Source of the DNA: Romanomermis culicivorax
Lineage: Eukaryota > Nematoda > Enoplea > Mermithida > Mermithidae
Direction: 5' to 3'
Length of the DNA stretch: 64,000 nucleotides
Assembly (NCBI GenBank): GCA_963922205.1
Contig: CAWUHX010000395.1
Span: forward strand, 150,793 to 214,792
Each line of letters opens with the position of its first letter. The first letter of the stretch is position 1. The notes below the pieces were generated by a model that did no database searches, was not told where the DNA came from, and saw only the letters and a list, made by a program, of their open reading frames with translations. The position numbers and the translations under genes were made by a program. This document shows positions 44,201-54,364 of the stretch, in pieces.

Positions 44201-46284
44201 TGTTGCAACAATTCTACAATTATACACTGTACTCTACACCTCAAAAATAAATGCATTCCACACATACATGTAACGGGGCTCTGAGGTCTGGGGGGGGGGT
44301 TCGACGACTTTTTTGATGCCGGGGGTCACTAATTCCCAAAATTTTTTGGGTAGGGGTACCTGAATAAAGAAGAATTTGATTTTTTCACGAAGAAGGCCGA
44401 AAAAAATTTCCAAAAATATTCATTTTTGTCTAAAAACTGTAAAAAATGTATTCCGAGAAAATTGACATTTTTGATCATTTTTTGTTCAAAAATTGACATT
44501 TTTCAGAATTTTTCCAACCTAAAGTATTGGCGTCCCCATGAATACCATAGGGCTAGCCATAGGATTGGAAAATCTTGGAAGGGCGTCGCCCAATAGCTAG
44601 CCATATGGCCGACGATTTCTTGGGGGATGGTTCCTATAGCACTTCCCCAATTACATGTATGACTCCACACCTCAGAAATAAATGAGTTTTGTCCAGTCCA
44701 TAAAAACAGCTTTCAAATTTTTAGAGTGCGATGAAGTGGTGGCACCACCAGAACTAATCATAGCGGCTGATACAGTTGTTTATTACGAAGGCAGGATCTA
44801 CGAAAAACCTGCTGACGAGAGCGAAGCGAGGGAAACATTGCACACGTGAGCGGGAAGATTTCTTGCCGCGAGGAAAAAATATATACAGTTCCATTATTTC
44901 AGGTTCCGTGGCCATGTTCATCAAGTTTATACTGGTGTCGTATTGCTCAGAAAACTGGAAAATTCAGATGGTAAGTTCGTACATAATGTGTCTTCGACCG
45001 CAAGTTTAAACATTCAAACGTGTTTAGCGGACAATATCAATTTTGAATAAACCATCTTTTTCTGTTGGTCAATATTTATGTTGCCTCCAAGTCATTAAAT
45101 TTGGCTATGGATGGTCCCAGACATCCCAGGGTCTAGGATTTAGGTAGGGGTAAAATCCAGATTCTTTGCGTGAACTCTTTTTTGGCCATATGACTTCAGA
45201 CATGTACTGCAAGAATTTTCTGGGTGGGGGAAAGGGTTTTTCAGACTTTTCATCGACGGAGCGTGAGAGTGAGCGAGCAAAAAATAAAAAAAAGCTCCAC
45301 ATGCATGTTTTTTATACATAATATGCATAAAAATAATCAAAAACTGACTCCAAAAAATTTCAGGGGGCTATCCAGGGTCCATGGTGGGAGGATTTTTCCC
45401 TCTATTCCCCTTATGTGCATGTATGATTCTAAGGGGGAAAATTGATTTTTGAAGTTAAAGACCTTCAGTTTTTCTTCGAATGCTTTTATTAAATGGGACT
45501 ATGTATAGGAAGCTAGTACAATTTCTTACTTTTACGAATTTCTATTGAATTACATGCTATACATGACATGAACTCTGTGAATGTACCCACAATTTTCTTA
45601 TCTTCTATAAATGCAATTGCAAAAATACAATATAGAAATAATTTTCTAATCTTTCTATAAAAAAGTTTTTTGTAAAAACGACTTTCAATTCTTCTTTTGT
45701 TCATTTTCTTTCATCATCGCCTCAAACATTGTTAGGTGGCGAATCTGCTGAGGGTCAGCAAGATTATGTTGAGAGTTAATATTCTCAATCCCCCCCCCCC
45801 CCAATGCATGCCTGTCGCCCGTAATTAAACCTTCTAAAAGCGGTCAGAAACGCTTTTTTTCAATGCAGTGCATGAGACATCATTCGACAGATTTCGTCCA
45901 GATCAAAAATTTTGTGTTTTGACTTTTGTCTCAGTTGAGGATTTATTCACATGAAATTTTCCGTGCTGCTGATTATAATGTGCATCAAAATTTCAGCTCC
46001 GAAGAAAATCTCTTTTTACGAAACCTCAAACGTCAGATTCGGATTGATACCCGAAAATTTGATCCAAGCTTACATCGACAGTGGAGAACCGTTGTAAGTA
46101 TTGCAGCTCACATTTTTTACTGTATGATCCGCATACACCTCATTGTAGCGATAAGGCCGGCGGTTACGGCATCCAAGGTTTAGGCGCCGCTTTGATAGAA
46201 AAAATTGACGGTGATTATTATAATATCGAAGGATTTCCATTCTATCGTTTTATCCACGAATTGTTGAAAATTTATGGCAAATAA
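38289..46284 (+). CDS. Maf-like nucleoside triphosphate pyrophosphatase, six exons, 217 residues
   Basis: Exons 38,289-38,378, 43,955-44,096, 44,725-44,845, 44,903-44,970, 45,997-46,093 and 46,149-46,284 join in frame at GT-AG junctions (phases 0, 1, 2, 1, 2). The protein shows the Maf signature LASSSPRR, the acidic AADTVV motif, [15 protein letters not shown] and [12 protein letters not shown]. Maf proteins hydrolyse non-canonical or excess NTPs (dTTP/UTP type) to the monophosphate. The vertebrate relative is the N-terminal half of ASMTL; here no methyltransferase domain follows, as the stop is at 46,282 with AATAAA overlapping it. A consensus acceptor (TTCTTTCAG) lies immediately before the ATG, so a 5' noncoding exon is likely. 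Intron 1 is 5.6 kb and filled with repeats. Confidence 0.9.
39777..40720 (+). repeat. Satellite array, about ten units of roughly 95 bp (Maf intron 1)
   Basis: GTTTTCGACC-type motifs recur at about 39,777, 39,874, 39,972, 40,072, 40,169, 40,268, 40,360, 40,447, 40,542 and 40,633. Each unit also has GAATTCAAT, TTTACACAAAAAATTAT and GTGTAAACAAGCGTATTT. Open frames across the array are only translations of the repeat. The same family is at 24,576-24,900. Confidence 0.85.
40826..41066 (+). repeat. Repeat R1 (array-associated), direct copy
   Basis: It contains AGTTTATTAGAAAATGCCCC and GACAGTTGCCATG and ends near CTGCAGCTGAGTGCATCAAC. It also occurs at 25,086-25,325 (same orientation, after the satellite) and inverted at about 42,383-42,592. 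Confidence 0.8.
42383..42592 (-). repeat. Repeat R1, inverted copy
   Basis: The reverse complement of 40,845-41,060, at high similarity. With the direct copy it brackets 41,067-42,382, a 1.3-kb segment without a recognised gene, so R1 could be the end of a larger foldback element or simply a duplicated repeat. Confidence 0.75.
42593..43954. other. Remaining part of Maf intron 1
   Basis: AT-rich sequence with no coding or RNA gene recognised. It ends with the acceptor ATAACAG at 43,954. Confidence 0.5.
45110..45420. repeat. Dispersed repeat in Maf intron 4
   Basis: It shares, in inverted orientation, G-rich and TTCTTGCAGT-like blocks with 36,790-37,060. Another C-rich repeat at 45,660-45,830 resembles 29,430-29,600. 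Both look like old non-autonomous elements. Confidence 0.5.
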
Positions 46285-46838
46285 AAGTTTATAGCATTAA
46301 ATTGGAACATTTTCGGAGTATTTCTGATTATATTGCGAAGTCTTGTTCAGTCCCTTACTTTGAAGCGGCAGATGCAGGGACAATTAAAAAACTTGATTCA
46401 ATTTGATACGCAATTTTCACGGAGTAGAAAACTTTGTACTGTCGAAAAACGCTGAATTTCTTCTCGGCGGAGGGCCAAAATCATAGGTCATAAAATCACA
46501 ATGCGTTATCTATTTTTATTGATTTCTGACTTAATTTTTATGAATTTATGTGAACTCATCGCTATACACTTTACGAAAACTTCCTCGATACGACTGAAAA
46601 TTCAGGCTGGTAAAATTTTTAAATTCTGGTGTAAATATGATTGCGGGCATCGGAAAGTTGACACATTTTGGGAAAGCAATGTCAACTTTTTTACTTTCGC
46701 ATATCATTATAGTGACTATATCACGCCAGTGGTTTTAACGTTGAAAACATATCACTGAAATCGTAGAGACTTGGGTATTTAGGATAAGCTCTATCTTTGG
46801 TATAGTTCGGATAGTTCCAACATTGGAAAAATTAACTC
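46285..46838. other. Maf 3' flank
   Basis: AT-rich, no gene seen. Transcription of the Maf gene likely ends shortly after 46,285 because AATAAA overlaps the stop codon. Confidence 0.4.
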
Positions 46839-46841
46839 TTA

Positions 46842-47110
46842 AGGCCCTGTCATACTTCACCGCGCGGCGCCGGTTGTTCTATTCATACTAAAAAGCGGCG
46901 CCGGCGGGCGCCGCGCGGTGCCGCCTTTGAAGTATGAATAGGTTTTTGTAATTTTTGCGGCGCCGCGCGGCGCCCCATCAGGTTTCCACTAAACCAATAC
47001 AGATTTTTAGAGAAGAGCAAAATCCAAAAGTAAAAAAGCGGCGCCGCCTGTTAGTATGAATAGGACAACTGGTACCGCGCGGCGCCGCGCGGTGAAGTAT
47101 GACAGGGCCT
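46842..47110. mobile_element. Harbinger-type MITE (269 bp) with TTA duplication
   Basis: Perfect 19-bp terminal inverted repeats (AGGCCCTGTCATACTTCAC and its inverse) are flanked by TTA at 46,839-46,841 and 47,111-47,113. A 3-bp TTA/TAA duplication is typical of PIF/Harbinger elements. The interior is full of GGCGCC and GCGCGG palindromes, far more GC-rich than its surroundings. Confidence 0.88.
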
Positions 47111-47113
47111 TTA

Positions 47114-47593
47114 GTTCCGAGGTGTCTAAAAGGCGGATTTTGATGCAAATTTCTGCCAATTTGCGACTGCTGGGTGCAGAAGACAGACGCAGAATTTTTT
47201 GGACTGAAATCCGCAAATATCAGTTAATTTCGAAGACAAAAACAGATAATTCGGACGGCCGATTTTTTCGACTAAATCTATGATTTTTTCAGCCAGTCAG
47301 TGAATCGACGACTAAAACGCGGTTCGGATTCGCCATTGGTGCAACGTCTAAAAAGCGCATATTATCCGCGGTTTAGGGACCTGCATGAGACGTGGGGGTA
47401 TATTGTCGGGCCAGGCCAGAGTGATCAGGCCCGTGAAAGGCCGAAAATGTAAACAACGTTTGCAAGTGAACTTTCAAGAAACATACACGTTTTTTTACTT
47501 TGAAATCTGCTATAATTTTACTGCAGTTATATTCAAAGTGTATTTAATTATTTGAATGTTATCATGACCATAATCATTTGTTTAAGGGTACAG
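47114..47593. other. Spacer with dispersed repeat
   Basis: No gene is seen. 47,370-47,580 resembles 36,590-36,790, a dispersed noncoding repeat. Confidence 0.4.
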
Positions 47594-49067
47594 TGTCACA
47601 TATTGCGCCATCCATGTCACGTGTATGACATGTGGATTTGGAAGAGCTGGGGAGGTTTGGGTATCTCATCAGGTGATACCGTGTTTTAGACGTCACATTG
47701 ATGGTGAACCATATCAGATTGATCCTATTACAGTGAGTAATAGGCTGTGACTCCTGATGGATACTGGCATTTTCCCCAGGATTCCCTAAATGGCGTTGGG
47801 GCCTAACCTGGCAATGGGTGGCTATAGAGAGAGGTCTATAGTTGGTTCTTTTGGGTTGTCCTTGGGGTCTTGCTGTAGGGTAATGGACAACGCGGCCAGG
47901 CTAGGTGCGACAATCCCCGAGTCCTACTCAGTGAGAGTGGGGACAGGGTCACCCGTAAAATGACCTAAATTATGGGGCCCGATTATGAACCAGACAGCCC
48001 CTTTCTGCCCGAACCTGAGAGGTGGAGGCCCTACTTATCTGTGGAAACCTTGGGAAACCGACTTAGGAAGGATTTCCCAACAAATAACCCACAAATAACA
48101 ATAATCCCCTGAGAAGACTCACCTAGTCCTGTTTCTCAAGCGATTACGACGCAACGGGCGGCGGGTCCCTGGATGCTTTCGGTCTTCTGGCACTGGGAGC
48201 GAGGGGTACGATCCTCAAACGTCCTAGGCGGCGAGTGGCGGCGAGCGGCGGCGAGCGGCTGCGAGCGGGAGGGAGCGGGAGCGAGCGGGAGGCGAAACTC
48301 CAACGTTTAATGCACGAACCGGGGCGGTCGGACACCTGGCACTGATGGGCAGCGGGGTACTGTAGACGATAAGCGGCGGACGCAGTGAACACGGGTAAAT
48401 TTATGCAAATTTATTGATAGTAAGGCGGCGGACGCACAGGTGTATAATAAAATTATGCAAATTTGACGAGAAGGCGGCGGACGCGGAGTGACAACTGGAC
48501 GAAAGCTTGGTGAACCCAAGAATGAGCGAAAAACTAAAGAAACATGTCCTTTTAAGGACATGTTTGGCTACAGCTGCAGCTTGGGCGGAGTTTCTCGGCG
48601 CTCAAGCTAACTTCTGCAGCTAGACGCGATGCAGAAGATGCCTATGAGCACATAGACATTTTTTCATTCACATGCGTTTAGCACTGAGGCCGGCTGCAGT
48701 GCCTATGCTAAGCATATGAACGTCTTTAGCTAAAACTTCTTAGCTAGTCGTTTTGCGTAACAAAAACGACGCTAATTTTTGATGATAAGAGGTGCGTGAG
48801 CGCACCAAAAATAGCCATGTGCTCGTGGAGCACGACTGGCGGAAGTTTTTAGCTAAAGGGCCTACTGTAGCCCGCGTTTGTAAGGAAATAAAAATACAAC
48901 AAAACGAAACATAGAAATGCATAAAAAATATAAAAACGAACGTAAAATGCATGTGTAAAAATGAAATAAACAAAAGCATGATCGGGTCATAAACAAAACA
49001 TGAAAAATAACAAAATGTCGGCATGATCGGGATCACGTGACGTTGGAGAATTGAGCGGCACGTGACA
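47594..49067 (-). repeat. Family C 3' LTR (1,474 bp)
   Basis: It has ends TGTCAC/GTGACA and is nearly identical to 62,341-63,813. It contains a GC-rich tandem of GCGGCGAGC-like units (about 48,228-48,300) and a 26-bp palindrome at 48,540-48,565. Short open frames inside occur in both LTR copies and are not treated as genes. Confidence 0.93.
48540..48565. promoter_or_regulatory. Palindrome with two p53-family-like half-sites in the LTR
   Basis: AAACATGTCC and GGACATGTTT, separated by 6 bp, each fit the RRRCWWGYYY half-site. Twelve-base arms are perfectly inverted. The same palindrome is at 63,285-63,310 in the other LTR. Its role is inferred only from the consensus. Confidence 0.45.
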
Positions 49068-49586
49068 CGGCGGTCCTTCGAAAAAGGGCGTCCTCGTCCT
49101 TGCAGTGGTCAGTAGTGAGGTTTTATGCGGCGTGTCCGTGGTCGTAGGTCATTCCAAGGTGTGACGGCGAGAGTGGTCGAATAGGTCCGTTGGGTTGTCG
49201 GTGGATGAGGCCTTTTTTGATCGTAATTCGTTCGGTGGTATGGTGACCGGAGGTTGTTGATGCGTGGAGTTGCCGACATTGAATATCCTGTGCGAAGGTC
49301 TGGAACACAGAAAAGAAAAAATTTTCAGGGCAAGATGTAGGCTATCGCAGAGGATGCGCCCAGTGAGGTACAGATTGTCGGGCTATCGCAGAGGATGCAC
49401 CCTGAGAGGTGTAGGCTATCGCGTGAGGATGCGCCTAAGGCGTGACGCTTAGGTTGCTGAACGCTCTCTTCTATCCACTAAGATCCAGCATGGACAAGAG
49501 TGGATACTTCGTGAGGGGCACGGCGGTCCTTCGAAAAAGGACGTCCTCGTCCGTAAGCGGGGACAATGAAGAGAGTGCATCCTGAG
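49068..49586 (-). other. Family C 3' untranslated region
   Basis: It lies between the pol stop and the 3' LTR. It has a direct duplication (CGGCGGTCCTTCGAAAAAGG at about 49,068 and 49,521) and three tandem units of about 50 bp around GGCTATCGCAGAGGATGC (about 49,338-49,440). No strong polypurine tract is seen. Confidence 0.6.
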
Positions 49587-51424
49587 TTACGGGTCGGGGA
49601 CCTCTGCATCAAGATGTGGGTCAATCAGATTCGGTGTAAAGTCCCGGCTTATTGATGGATACAATAAGGGTGCCGAATCCGTTGCCTGTGAAGTGGGAGG
49701 TGTATCCTCTGCTTCACTTGGTTGTTCAGGGGACACGTAAAGTCGAAGCTGGTTGACATGTACAGTGTCTTCCTGATCCATCTCGAGACGAAGTGTGACA
49801 TTGGGATATGCCACACTTGTTACAAGGTAGGGTCCATCGTAGATGGGCAGCAATTTAGGAGTGAGTCCACGTTTGCTGGAGGTGCGCAGTTTGAGCACCT
49901 GGTCCCCTACTTTGTACGAGACATCATGTGCCCTCCGGTCGTACGACCGTGCATAGGCTTCCTGTGCTTTCTCAATCCGACTCTGGATTAAGGTTAACGC
50001 ATTCGTGAAATGACGTTTGACCTCCATATCATATGAGGAAACATTAATGATATGGGCCGGAGGGTTGAATGAGAGCGCGGCGTCAACAGGGAGCATGGGT
50101 GTGCGACCGTACATGAGTTCAAAGGGCGAGTACCCTGTTGACTCATTCATGCTGATATTGACGGCAAACACAGCGTATGGTAGGTGTTCATCCCAATCAG
50201 TATGTCCTTGATGAACATACATACGTAGCCGTGTGGCTAGCGTCTGATTAGCTCTTTCCACTTCGCCGTTGGTCATCGGGTGATAGGCGGTAGAGTGGAT
50301 TTTCTTCGTCGCGCAGATCGCAGTGATTTCAGTCATCAGTTTTGATGTGAAGTCAGTGCCACGATCTGACTGAAGGATCTGCGGTGCCCCGTGCCGGCAG
50401 ACAATTTGCGTTACAAACAGCCGGGCTATGGTGTTCGCAGTAATGTCCGGAGTAGCGAAAGCCTCGACCCATTTCGTAAAGTAGTCGATAAAGACTACGA
50501 TGAAACGGTTGCCAGCTTCGCTAGTGGTCATTGGTCCCATGCAGTCGACACCTACCCGGTGAAACGGTCCCGTGATGGTGATAGGTTTCAGGGTCGCAGT
50601 GGTTTTCTGTCGAGCGGGCTTATTCCGTTGGCAAAGATCACACCGCTGACAGAAGGACTTGACATCCCGACTGAGGGAGGGCCAGTGGTATCTGCGAGCA
50701 ATGAGCCGCGCAGTACGTTTAGCACCGAAATGTCCAGCTAAGATGTCATCGTGATGGGCCCGGATAATGGTAGTAACCATGGATCTGGGTATGACGATCT
50801 TATTGGACTCGCCTGTCCATTTCTGAAGGACGTTATCCAACAGATGGTAGCCTCGCACATCATTCTGGTCGCCCAGAGGCTTAAGAGAGCGGATGATGTC
50901 GGCTAATTCCGGATCCTCCACCTGAGCAGCGAAAAGGTCGGGGTGCTGCGCACCGACGGATATCTCGGCATAAGACTCTGATCGTACCGGGCGCTCCGCG
51001 CCAACAGTGATCGGTGCTGAATTACTTGAACGCGCCAGGTGCTGCACACCATCGGTCAAGGTCCTTGATCTCGCCAGGTGCTGCGCACCATCGGTGATCA
51101 TCATAACGTGCCCCTCAGGTCTGTAAAGGGGAGTATCATCAATACTCTGACCGGTGAGGGAGTTAGGATCCGGCAGGCGTGATAATGCGTCAGCATTACC
51201 ATTAGACTGACCTTTTCGCGGCCGAATTGTCAGTTTGAATTCGGCGAGCGCGAGTCCCCACCGAGCGATCCGAGCAGAGGGGTTAGGCTTCTCCAACACT
51301 GCTTTGACCGCGGTATGGTCAGTCTGAACGACCACCTCGTGCTGGAAGAGGTATGGTCGAAAGTGCTTGACGAAATGGACAACAGCGAGAGTCTCCAGTT
51401 CTGTAATGGAGTAGTTTTTCTCGG
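49587..51424 (-). pseudogene. Family C pol, end of RNase H and integrase
   Basis: This is the continuation of pol in another frame after a one-base deletion near 51,424. It holds the end of RNase H (TDHTAVKAVL, NADALSRLP), a linker with four GAQHLARS-like units (about 50,935-51,110), the integrase HHCC finger (HHDDILAGHFGAK, then C-x2-C), the core motifs VDCMGPM, QSDRGTDF and NGEVERANQTL, and a GPY C-terminal module (YDGPYLV, HVNQLRLY). It stops at 49,587. Apart from the frame break it appears intact. Confidence 0.9.
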
Positions 51425-51430
51425 CCGCTG

Positions 51431-54364
51431 TTAACCCCGGCTGGCGTACGCGACAGGATGGTCGTATCCATTTTCGTCTAACTGGCTAAGAACCGCTCCT
51501 ATCCCCGAAATACTCGCATCAGTTTGAAGGATAAAGGATTTCGAAAAGTCCGGATGGCGCAGGATAGGAGGGTTGGTCAGCAGGCGGCGGAGTTCATCGA
51601 ACGCCTCCTGCTGAGGTTTTGACCACTGGAAAGTAGTTTCCTTCCGTAAGAGCTTGGTTAGTGGCTCGCTGAGCCGGGCACAACCAGGGATGAAACGCCT
51701 GTAGTAAGACACGAGGCCTAGGAAGGACTTGATGTCTTTGGCGTTTTGTGGAATGGGTAGGTTTTGGACGGCGGCCAGCTTGGCTTGGTCAGGTTCTAGG
51801 CCGCTCTGTGAGATGCGATAGCCTAGGTACTCTACCTCCGAGTGCGAAAATTTGCACTTGCTCAGTCTGAGCTTCATTCCACCCCGGCGAAGACGGGCGA
51901 ACACATCTGCCAGGCGCTCAAGCATTTGGGTGTGAGAGTTCCCGAACACCAAAATGTCGTCGAGATAAGTCAGAACCGTGCGCCATTGGATTCCAGTAAG
52001 GAGGAGGTCCATAAGGCGTTGAAATGTCCCTGGCGCGTTGCATAAACCGAAAGGCAAATAATTGAATTCGAATAATCCAATAGGCGTATTAAAAGCCGTC
52101 TTTTCCTTATCGGCCTCGGCAATCGGGATTGACCAATAAGCGTTAGCCTGGTCAAGGGTAGTGAAATACTTCATACCCTTGAGTGTGTCGAGGATGTCAT
52201 CTATCCGTGGGAGAGGGTAGACATCCTTTTTCGTGACCTCGTTAAGACCACGAAAGTCAACACACATACGGTGAGAACCGTTTTTCTTGCGCACCAGGAC
52301 AGTATTAGTAGCCCACGGAGACGTGCTGGGCCGAATAATACCTTTCTCCTGGAGCGCCTTGACCTCCTGCATGATGAGATCCTTTTCCTTAGGTGAGGAC
52401 CGGTAAGGAAAACGGCGGACTGGGCGGGCATCACCCGTGCTGATTTCGTGCTGGACGAGATCAGTGGAACCTGTGTCCTTTTCATCAAGAGCATAAAGGT
52501 CGGTGTATGCAACCAGCAGGTCGAGTAAGGCTGCCCGGTCCCGAGGGGAGATGTCCGGTGAGATTACAGCATTGGCCTCGACCCACTGACGATCGAGGAC
52601 GGTGTCTGAGTCGACCGGTGATTCCTGTGAGGGCTCACTATGCATTTGCACATGACCGATGGTCGTGTGTGGGTAGAGAACCACGGAATGAGTACTCGGG
52701 TTGACTACCTGAAGCGGTATGTGACCGTTGGTCACGGTACTGACGCTTCCAGCAAAATATACGTGTCGTTGAGACCCGGTGAGGTGCTTCGGAAAGAAGG
52801 CCACCTCAGGCACGTTCGTATAGATTGGTGGGACAGGGACAGTGAATCGTGTCAGTGAGCGAGGCTCTAGAATCACCAAGTCCTTCAGGGGCAAAGCGCC
52901 GCGGGCAGAAGGTGGGCTGTGGATGAGACCGTCACAGGGGATTCTACTCTCTTTGAACTGGAGGAAAGATTTCTCCCAGTTCAAACTGACACAATTGAAC
53001 CGGCCGAGGAAGTTGGTTCCTAGGACCAGTTCAGCTGAACAGTTCTCCTGTATTTGAACCTGAATCCGTTCAGAGACATCAGCCACTGTAACTGTGATGT
53101 AGGCTGCTCCTAGCAGTGGGATCGGGGACCCGTTGGCTGCGATAGGGCGTGCCCTGGTTGGTGATAGTGACAAGTTGGGCAGCTGGGCCGCTAACTTGTG
53201 GTCCAAGAGTGAGAAAACAGCTCCTGTGTCGACCAGTGCCTTTGCTTCGACCCAGTTGTTGAGGAGAACTTTGATATGGGGTGTCCGAATATCATTTGGG
53301 TAAAAGGCCGTGACCACATGACCGGAATCAGGTGTGGTGGCACCACTAACATGTTTGGTCTTACCGGACCGCTTTGGAATCGGCAGTCCCGTACGACGCA
53401 GGAGGCCTACTAGAGCGTATCCGACAGAGGGTTCCGGGTCATTCAGAAGGGTGGACTCATCCTGTACCGTTAGTATGTGGTCTGAGTGATCCTTCGGACT
53501 CTGAGTAGCTCCTAGTGATTCAACCTCGGTGTCCGATAGCGGAGGCGCGTTTGGCACGGGTGATGTCGGAGCATCTGAATCACTTGGCTCACGGTATCGG
53601 CCCTTCTCTAGCGTTACTGGAGAGGTTCCAGGCGGAGGTCGAGGGCAACCTGACCCGTGCAAGGTCGACGGATGACGACTTGCCCGTCTAGAAGAGGCCC
53701 GGGATCCCCTAGTTGACCCACGTGATGAGGCAACTGAGGAGGCCCGTGAGTGTGGCCGAGAGATGGACGAAGCCCTGGACCGCGATCGTGATCCCGACCT
53801 GTGTGAGTTTCGCGAGAGAGCACGGGTGTTCTCCCACCAGGGGTCGATCTGGTCAATCTCCGGCGTGGTCAGCAGGAGGGGTAATTCTACCGCGTCCAGC
53901 CGACAAACATTACGTTGGTAGTCAAACATAATGTTCTTGAACTGTTCTAAGAAGTCCAGTCCGAGTATGAGGTCAACAGGTGCCCAGAAGGGAGACGTAG
54001 TCTTGCACACATGGAGATGTACATCGATCCGTGTGTTCGGCTGGCGGTCTCCGGGCAACATGATTTCATATGGTCCCGAAAGGATGGTATGAACGGCTTT
54101 ACCATTGATGCTCATCAATGGGTTAAAGTCGTGATGTTGCTGGAACGCCATGACCGCCTTCGGACTTTCTTTAGCCAAGGCCTTATGAAGGCGTTGGCTA
54201 ATGATAGTACGTGGGCAACCCGTGTCAAGGAAAGCAGGAGTTTCCTTGGTGTCCAGCAGCACGACAAAGCACGGTGTGATTCGGTCAAGCTGGGAGGGTA
54301 CATCGTTTTGCACGTAGTGAAAACCGACCCAGCGTTGGACTTTGCGGTAAAGACCCAACGGGGA
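51431..54364 (-). pseudogene. Family C pol, two protease domains, RT and start of RNase H
   Basis: In frame with the env-like domain upstream. The first aspartic protease-like domain has FLDTGCPRTIIS (near 54,225) and LILGLDFL. A Ser/Arg-rich linker (about 53,635-53,830) follows. The second protease has ALVDTGAVFSLLD (near 53,230) and LVLGTNFLGRF. Reverse transcriptase has YLDD at 51,956-51,967, then RNase H with TDASISGIGAVLSQLD. The frame ends prematurely at 51,431 because of the one-base deletion. The second protease aligns with the single protease of family A; the first protease and the linker are extra. Two DTG motifs in one Pol could give an intramolecular pair or a duplicated, specialised copy. 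Confidence 0.9.

Noticed and set aside
48144-48561. Arg/Pro-rich frames in family C LTRs (also 62,889-63,306)
   Set aside because: Low-complexity translation of the GC-rich tandem; no coding evidence.
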